Origin: Nitrospira sp.
GTDB lineage: Bacteria > Nitrospirota > Nitrospiria > Nitrospirales > Nitrospiraceae
DNA: 64,000 nucleotides
Direction of reading: 5' to 3'
NCBI GenBank assembly: GCA_018242665.1
Contig: JAFEBL010000013.1
Location: 62,001 to 126,000, forward strand
Part shown: in pieces, positions 60,601 to 64,000 of the stretch
How positions within the stretch are numbered: position 1 is the stretch's first letter
Layout of the letters: each line of letters opens with the position of its first letter
Position numbers and translations under genes: made by a program
Notes under the pieces: model-generated
Databases searched by the model: none
Seen by the model: the letters and a program-made list of their open reading frames with translations, nothing else
What the model was told of the DNA's origin: nothing

Positions 60601-61281
60601 ATGCCTGAAATGGATGGACTCACGGCCACCGCAGAAATTCGCCGGCGGGACAGCGGATCGGACCGCGCCGAGTTGCCCATCATTGCGCTGACAGCCAATG
60701 CTATGCGGGGCGATCGCGAACGATGCCTCGCCGCCGGCATGGATGACTATCTGACAAAACCCTATACGCAACTGCAACTGCAGGAGATCATGCAGAAGTG
60801 GCTGAAGAAGCCGACGCCCGTGAGATCGGAGCCGGCTCCTGAGCATGGCGCGGCAGCCGGTTCTCAGGCCGCTTCACCGGTCGCGGCAGCGCCTCTCGAG
60901 CCGGCCGCTGAAGCCCCCGCGACAGCCCTTGACCTCAAAGCCCTGGACGCCATTCGTGCCTTACAACGGCCCAATCGACCAGATGTGCTGGCTTCCGTGC
61001 TCCGGAAGTATCTGGACAATTCACGAGACAGCGTCGACGCGCTCCGCGATGCCCTCCGCGCCAACGACCCCGCAGCGCTGCAAGCCATCGCCCACCGGCT
61101 CAAGTCCAGCAGCGCACAGTTAGGGGCTCTCGCCCTTGCCGCCCGGTGCAAGGAGTTGGAGTTGATGGGAGCCAACAAGAATCTCATCGACGCCGATCGT
61201 GTTCTTGAAGACTTACACAAGGAATATGCCATGGCCTGTGCTGCCTTTCGACATGAGATCGCCAAGGAGAAATCACCATGA
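57631..61281 (+). CDS. Cytoplasmic multi-sensor hybrid histidine kinase (PAS-GAF-PAS-PAS-HK-REC-HPt)
   Basis: 1216 residues, no transmembrane helices. A short coiled-coil leads to PAS1 (about 70-195, VLRSMGDGLCVVDNNWAIVLLN), a GAF domain (about 215-380), PAS2 (about 390-510, IIDTALSAVISMDDRGNI) and PAS3/PAC (about 515-640, IGIWDWNLTTGATYFS). The kinase core has His668, NAIKFTERG, DTGIGI and GGTGLGLSI; a single receiver follows (Asp about 988, [11 protein letters not shown]) and a C-terminal HPt (His about 1155). It starts on the FIST stop codon and its own end overlaps the next kinase gene by four bases (ATGA). Confidence 0.9.
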   Translation: MPMHPLLTRQLKRLGLDDASPPASPETWQHLLERVSRSYLESDQGRELLERSIALSAAEMQELNEQLRRTSESQLTVERDKLQTVLRSMGDGLCVVDNNWAIVLLNPEAERLWGLSEAEVVGRRLQDMISLSYGPQAKETLFAQHAQDMPIQEDIFRTDDGLLTSLTGRSFPVSCVLAPIVREHHAAGAVLVFRDITERKQIEDRRRDTEHLLRQQQTALFELTRNSVIQSGVLEPALHEITRVAAATLKVQRCSIWLLSKDHVLLQCKELYDSRTGTHASGMEISANDFPKYFHEVLSERVIDAADAQHDGRTSEFTQTYLTPLGISAMLDIPIRFKGQLVGVLCHEHVGALRPWMLEEQQFGHAVASLVSLALEAVERLHAEGELRKSEGRTRLIIDTALSAVISMDDRGNIIAWNTKAEQIFGWTRQEAIGRSMAETIIPHAHREAHQRGLDRFLKTGEGPILNKRIEVTALRRDGTEFPIELSLTPLRLENAYSFTAFVVDISERKQAEEALRTSEARLTMTVQGSQIGIWDWNLTTGATYFSTQWKSQLGHDDTSLPNAFDEWRLRIHPEDQPLVHNTIQSCLDGERSHFEIEHRLQHRDGDYRWILSRGSLIRDVYGVAARMVGIHIDTTDRKRSEEELRTAKEAAEAASKAKSEFLANMSHEIRTPMNGVLGTTELLLNSVLTDKQRHLASTVHRSGRTLLAIINDILDFSKIEAGKLDLECVDFDLLQVLEESLELFMEAGRRKKLHLAQQLDEQVPRYLKGDPVRFRQILMNLLSNAIKFTERGGITLIAEFLSGTPTHVRLRFAVADTGIGIPPAAKLRIFDAFSQADGSTTRQYGGTGLGLSIARQLVGLMGGTIAVDSEPGRGSTFSFTAEFELQPLGTGSASPLAPCAPLPTPYLVADPAGSWPQDPALSSGVAADEEEQEQTAGHILLAEDSPVNREVAVGMLEQLGYQVEIAENGRQALLATEHNRFDLVLMDCQMPEMDGLTATAEIRRRDSGSDRAELPIIALTANAMRGDRERCLAAGMDDYLTKPYTQLQLQEIMQKWLKKPTPVRSEPAPEHGAAAGSQAASPVAAAPLEPAAEAPATALDLKALDAIRALQRPNRPDVLASVLRKYLDNSRDSVDALRDALRANDPAALQAIAHRLKSSSAQLGALALAARCKELELMGANKNLIDADRVLEDLHKEYAMACAAFRHEIAKEKSP

Positions 61282-62525
61282 GCTCCCTATTACCCGGCCG
61301 ATCCCCCTACGCCCTGATCACGGATGACGACATCATCATCCGCATGTTCGCCCGCGAGGCCTTGGAACAAGTGGGATGGGAAGTGGAAGAGGCTGAGAAC
61401 GGGCGAGACGCCTGTGTCGCGTTCGAAAAACGCACACCCGACGTGGTGCTGTTGGATGTGATGATGCCGGAAATGGACGGCTTCGCGACCTGCGCCGCAT
61501 TGCGCCGCCTACCGGGCGGTGAACATACACCCATTCTGATCATGACCGGACTCGACGACTTCGAGTCCATCACAAAAGCCTACGATGCGGGTGCGACAGA
61601 TTTTATCGTCAAACCGTTGAACGCGATGCTGCTGACGCACCGCATCCGCTACATGGTCCGCGCGAGCCAGGTACTGCAAGAGCTTCGAGCCAGTCAGGCC
61701 TCCCTGACTCAGGCCCGGGATGCCGCCATCGAAGGCGCCAGACTCAAATCCGAATTCCTGGCGACGATGAGCCACGAAATCCGTACGCCGATGAACGGTG
61801 TGCTGGGTATGACCGATTGGCTCCTGGAGACAGACCTGACACCCGAGCAACTGGATTGCGCCCAAACGATTCGGTCGTCCGGAGATGCGCTGATGGTCAT
61901 CATCAATGACATTTTGGATTTTTCGAAAATCGAATCCGGGAAACTCTCGCTCGAGGTGTTGGATTTCGAGCTCCCGAAGTTTCTCGAGCGAGTCATGGCC
62001 CTATTCGCAGAGCGAGCTCAGCAGAAAGGGCTCATCCTCGATTCCCGCATTGCCGACGAGGTCCCTGCGGCGTTATGTGGAGATCCGACCCGACTGCAAC
62101 AGGTCCTCAGTAATCTGCTGGCAAACGCCATCAAGTTCAGCGAGCAGGGCACGGTGTCGGTGGTTGTGGACCTCGATCAGCCGCCGCCCGAGCAGCGCCT
62201 GGAGTTTCCTGCCGCCAGCGATCACGGAGCGACCGGAACTCAGGCTCACGTGGCCCATGTCCGATTTTCCGTTGTCGATCATGGGATCGGCATCGCGCCA
62301 GCCGCGTTCAGCAAATTGTTTCAACCCTTCGTCCAGGCCGACGGTTCAACGACGAGAAAGTATGGCGGCACAGGCCTGGGATTGGCAATTTGCAAACAGC
62401 TCGTGGAACTGATGGGTGGACACATCGGCGCGGAAAGCGAGCCCGGCGTCGGTTCCGTGTTTCGGTTTACCGTCCCACTCCCACTCCCTCAAACAGACGT
62501 CGGCGGCAACAAACAGGCGGCCTGA
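61278..62525 (+). CDS. Response-regulator/histidine-kinase hybrid (REC-HK)
   Basis: 415 residues. An N-terminal receiver (about 10-130) has the acidic pair DDD, phospho-Asp60 in VVLLDVMMPEMDG and Lys in FIVKPLN. A coiled-coil and kinase core follow: His166 in [30 protein letters not shown] and GGTGLGLAI. There is no DNA-binding or HPt domain. It may receive phosphate from the HPt of the preceding kinase, whose gene it overlaps by four bases, making a FIST, multi-sensor kinase, REC-kinase relay. The final output protein is not encoded nearby. Confidence 0.9.
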   Translation: MSSLLPGRSPYALITDDDIIIRMFAREALEQVGWEVEEAENGRDACVAFEKRTPDVVLLDVMMPEMDGFATCAALRRLPGGEHTPILIMTGLDDFESITKAYDAGATDFIVKPLNAMLLTHRIRYMVRASQVLQELRASQASLTQARDAAIEGARLKSEFLATMSHEIRTPMNGVLGMTDWLLETDLTPEQLDCAQTIRSSGDALMVIINDILDFSKIESGKLSLEVLDFELPKFLERVMALFAERAQQKGLILDSRIADEVPAALCGDPTRLQQVLSNLLANAIKFSEQGTVSVVVDLDQPPPEQRLEFPAASDHGATGTQAHVAHVRFSVVDHGIGIAPAAFSKLFQPFVQADGSTTRKYGGTGLGLAICKQLVELMGGHIGAESEPGVGSVFRFTVPLPLPQTDVGGNKQAA

Positions 62526-62838
62526 TTCAAGCCTTCGTTCACGCTGCTACCGTTCTTCCTACAGCACCAACCCATCCCGACGGGTGTATCCGGCCGGATA
62601 CATTCGCGTGATTTCCCTGATACATCCATCAAAATTTCGCGGCAATTCAGACGCATATCTTATTGATATGTAAATAGAAATGTAATGGCTTAAACTTTGC
62701 TTTACTTCATCGCGCGCTCATAGTATACAAAGCACGTCGAAAGGGGCAGTCGCTGTGAATCCTCTCTCTACCCTCAGCATCCCAACCCTTGATCTTGCGG
62801 CTTTGTAGGACAAACCCTACACAGAAGGAACGCCACCA
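62526..62838. other. Intergenic region before the deacetylase gene
   Basis: 313 bases, unusually A/T-rich for this window in its middle. It holds an inverted repeat CATATC-ttatt-GATATG (62654-62670) and a promoter candidate (62701-62729). No gene seen. Confidence 0.5.
62701..62729 (+). promoter_or_regulatory. Candidate promoter for the polysaccharide deacetylase gene
   Basis: TTTACT (62701-62706), 17 bp, TATACA (62724-62729); an overlapping alternative is TTGCTT (62697-62702), 18 bp, TAGTAT (62721-62726). The leader would be about 100 bases. Confidence 0.45.
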
Positions 62839-63732
62839 TTGCATTGCCTCACATTCGACATTGAAGAACACTTTCAGGTTTCACGATTTGATTCCCCCAT
62901 CCGCCGTCGGCACTGGGGGGCTTTCGAAAGCCGAGTCACCGCCAATACCTGCAAGGTGTTGGAGCTGCTAGCCAGACATCAAACCAAAGCGACGTTTTTC
63001 GTGTTGGGCTGGGTGGCAGAGCGACATCCCGGGCTGGTCAAACAAATCGCCGAGTGTGGTCATGAGATTGCGTCCCACGGCTATGGGCACGAATTAGTGA
63101 CGGCTCAAACGCCGGAACTGTTTCGGGCCGACGTCAGACAATCCAAACAGTTGCTTGAGGATCTCATTGGGTCCCCCATTCAAGGCTATCGCGCGCCAGG
63201 CTTTACCATCACCCGCGAAACATTATGGGCGCTCCCCATCTTGGCGGAGGAAGGGTATACCTACGATTCGAGCGTGGTGCCGATCCGCCATGAACATTGC
63301 GGGCTGCCTGGGTCTGATCCGTGGCATCATCTCAAACAAACTTCATCCGGCCCCATTTGGGAAGTGCCTCCCTCCACGGTCAACCTCGGAGGCGTGCGGA
63401 TTCCGGTCGCGGGCGGAAGCTATTTTCGGCTGCTTCCTTTCGCCGCGCTCTCTGGGCTCTTGCGAGGGATTGCCCGCAAAGGCCGTCCACTGGTGATGTA
63501 CTTCCATCCCTGGGAGTTGGATCCTGAGCAACCGCGAATGGAAGGCCCCTTCTTCTCGCAATTAGCCCACTACCTGAACCTCGACAAAATGGAGCCGCGG
63601 ATCGCCACGCTCCTCCACACCTTTCGTTTTGGCCCTATCTCTGAACAGATCGACTTCTCCTCGATTCTTCCTCTCGAGCCGGCAGCGTTTCCAGTAATTC
63701 CGCCGGCGGAGATCGCTCAAGACGTGGCATGA
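62839..63732 (+). CDS. Polysaccharide deacetylase, XrtA/exopolysaccharide-locus type
   Basis: 297 residues of the NodB-like carbohydrate esterase fold with the C-terminal extension (DUF3473-like) seen in deacetylases of exosortase/exopolysaccharide loci. Motifs are TFDIEEHFQ (first Asp pair), TKATFFVLGWVAERHPGLVKQI, HEIASHGYGHELV (metal His pair), GYRAPGFTI and YDSSVVPI, and LVMYFHPWELDPEQPRM. The start is TTG 62839, preceded by AAGGA; no ATG in this frame retains the first metal-binding Asp. No signal peptide, as is common for this subgroup. It probably opens an exopolysaccharide locus that continues past the window. Confidence 0.85.
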   Translation: MHCLTFDIEEHFQVSRFDSPIRRRHWGAFESRVTANTCKVLELLARHQTKATFFVLGWVAERHPGLVKQIAECGHEIASHGYGHELVTAQTPELFRADVRQSKQLLEDLIGSPIQGYRAPGFTITRETLWALPILAEEGYTYDSSVVPIRHEHCGLPGSDPWHHLKQTSSGPIWEVPPSTVNLGGVRIPVAGGSYFRLLPFAALSGLLRGIARKGRPLVMYFHPWELDPEQPRMEGPFFSQLAHYLNLDKMEPRIATLLHTFRFGPISEQIDFSSILPLEPAAFPVIPPAEIAQDVA

Positions 63733-63882
63733 GCCGATCGTTCCGATCGCTCACCGCGACCTTCCCTTCAGTACATGAACCGAATCCGACGCGACGCTGA
63801 GCGGGGGGATTGCACTGCCTGAGCAGTTTCAGTACGGTACTTCGACCTGAGACCGGAACCACACCTGGGGGATCACGAGACT

Positions 63883-64000
63883 ATGGACAAGGCGCGGACT
63901 CATCATCGGCGGCATTGGTCGTTTTGCGTCGGTTTGGGCTTGGTCGGAATAGTGCTGCTGCTCTTCCCGTTACCTGGGTTTGGCCAGACGCTCGAGGACA
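63883..64000 (+). CDS. Start of an exported protein, cut by the window edge
   Basis: 39 codons of an open frame from ATG 63883. They encode a clear signal peptide: a basic start (MDKARTHHRRHW), a hydrophobic core (FCVGLGLVGIVLLLFPLPG) and a probable cleavage after FGQ, then TLED. GGGGGA lies about ten bases upstream. In exopolysaccharide loci the gene next to an XrtA-type deacetylase is often a Wza-like export protein whose mature part begins in a similar way, but too little is present to assign it. Confidence 0.55.
   Translation, partial: MDKARTHHRRHWSFCVGLGLVGIVLLLFPLPGFGQTLED

Overview
The window looks like a chromosomal segment of an autotrophic Nitrospira-type bacterium (phylum Nitrospirota). 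This is inferred from gene content only. The main evidence is a nearly complete reductive TCA (rTCA) cluster built on two-subunit ATP-citrate lyase, a five-gene 2-oxoacid:ferredoxin oxidoreductase operon, System II cytochrome c maturation, and many large hybrid histidine kinases. I saw no rRNA, tRNA, CRISPR array, transposase or phage gene. The window reads as core or lineage-specific chromosome rather than a mobile island.

Layout. 0-7 kb: a truncated fabH-like gene (minus) diverges from a bamD-like lipoprotein gene. A minus-strand cytochrome c maturation operon follows, in the order resB, ccsA, two ResA/TlpA thioredoxins, ccdA, then a geranylgeranyl-reductase-family flavoprotein. 7.5-13 kb: metK and ahcY (methyl cycle) are separated by a strong terminator hairpin, followed by a cobalamin-type radical SAM protein and an exported metallo-beta-lactamase-fold protein. 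13-25.6 kb (all minus; transcription order aclB, aclA, acn, icd, frdB, frdA, sucC, sucD): citrate cleavage and the steps between succinate and citrate. 25.8-29.6 kb: DNA repair gene fpg, a small dual-specificity phosphatase, small unknown genes and an Rsm22-like methyltransferase. 29.6-33.8 kb: the oxidoreductase operon, which with the rTCA cluster supplies ferredoxin-dependent carboxylation. 34.2-35 kb: a stand-alone MTHFR C-terminal-domain protein and queF.

35.2-62.5 kb is dominated by signalling and envelope genes. A monoheme-cytochrome/beta-barrel fusion resembling Cyc2, a diheme cytochrome c and a cupredoxin run directly into two hybrid histidine kinases. Next come a TonB-dependent receptor, a YfiR-family protein and a third hybrid kinase. 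After a housekeeping interval (apaH, a DUF309 gene, panB-metF-folD on the minus strand) there is a secreted beta-propeller gene coupled to a Cys/His-rich protein gene, then a FIST-domain protein coupled to two more kinases. The right edge holds a polysaccharide deacetylase of the exopolysaccharide/XrtA type and the start of an exported protein.

The most interesting region is 35.2-44.1 kb. A possible outer-membrane electron conduit (Cyc2-like fusion, diheme cytochrome, type-1 copper protein) is contiguous, with overlapping or very short junctions, with phosphorelay kinases. Several promoters can be read directly, and most share a TTGACN-18 bp-TANNNT layout. Gene starts were corrected where a Shine-Dalgarno (SD) sequence or the protein family argued for it.
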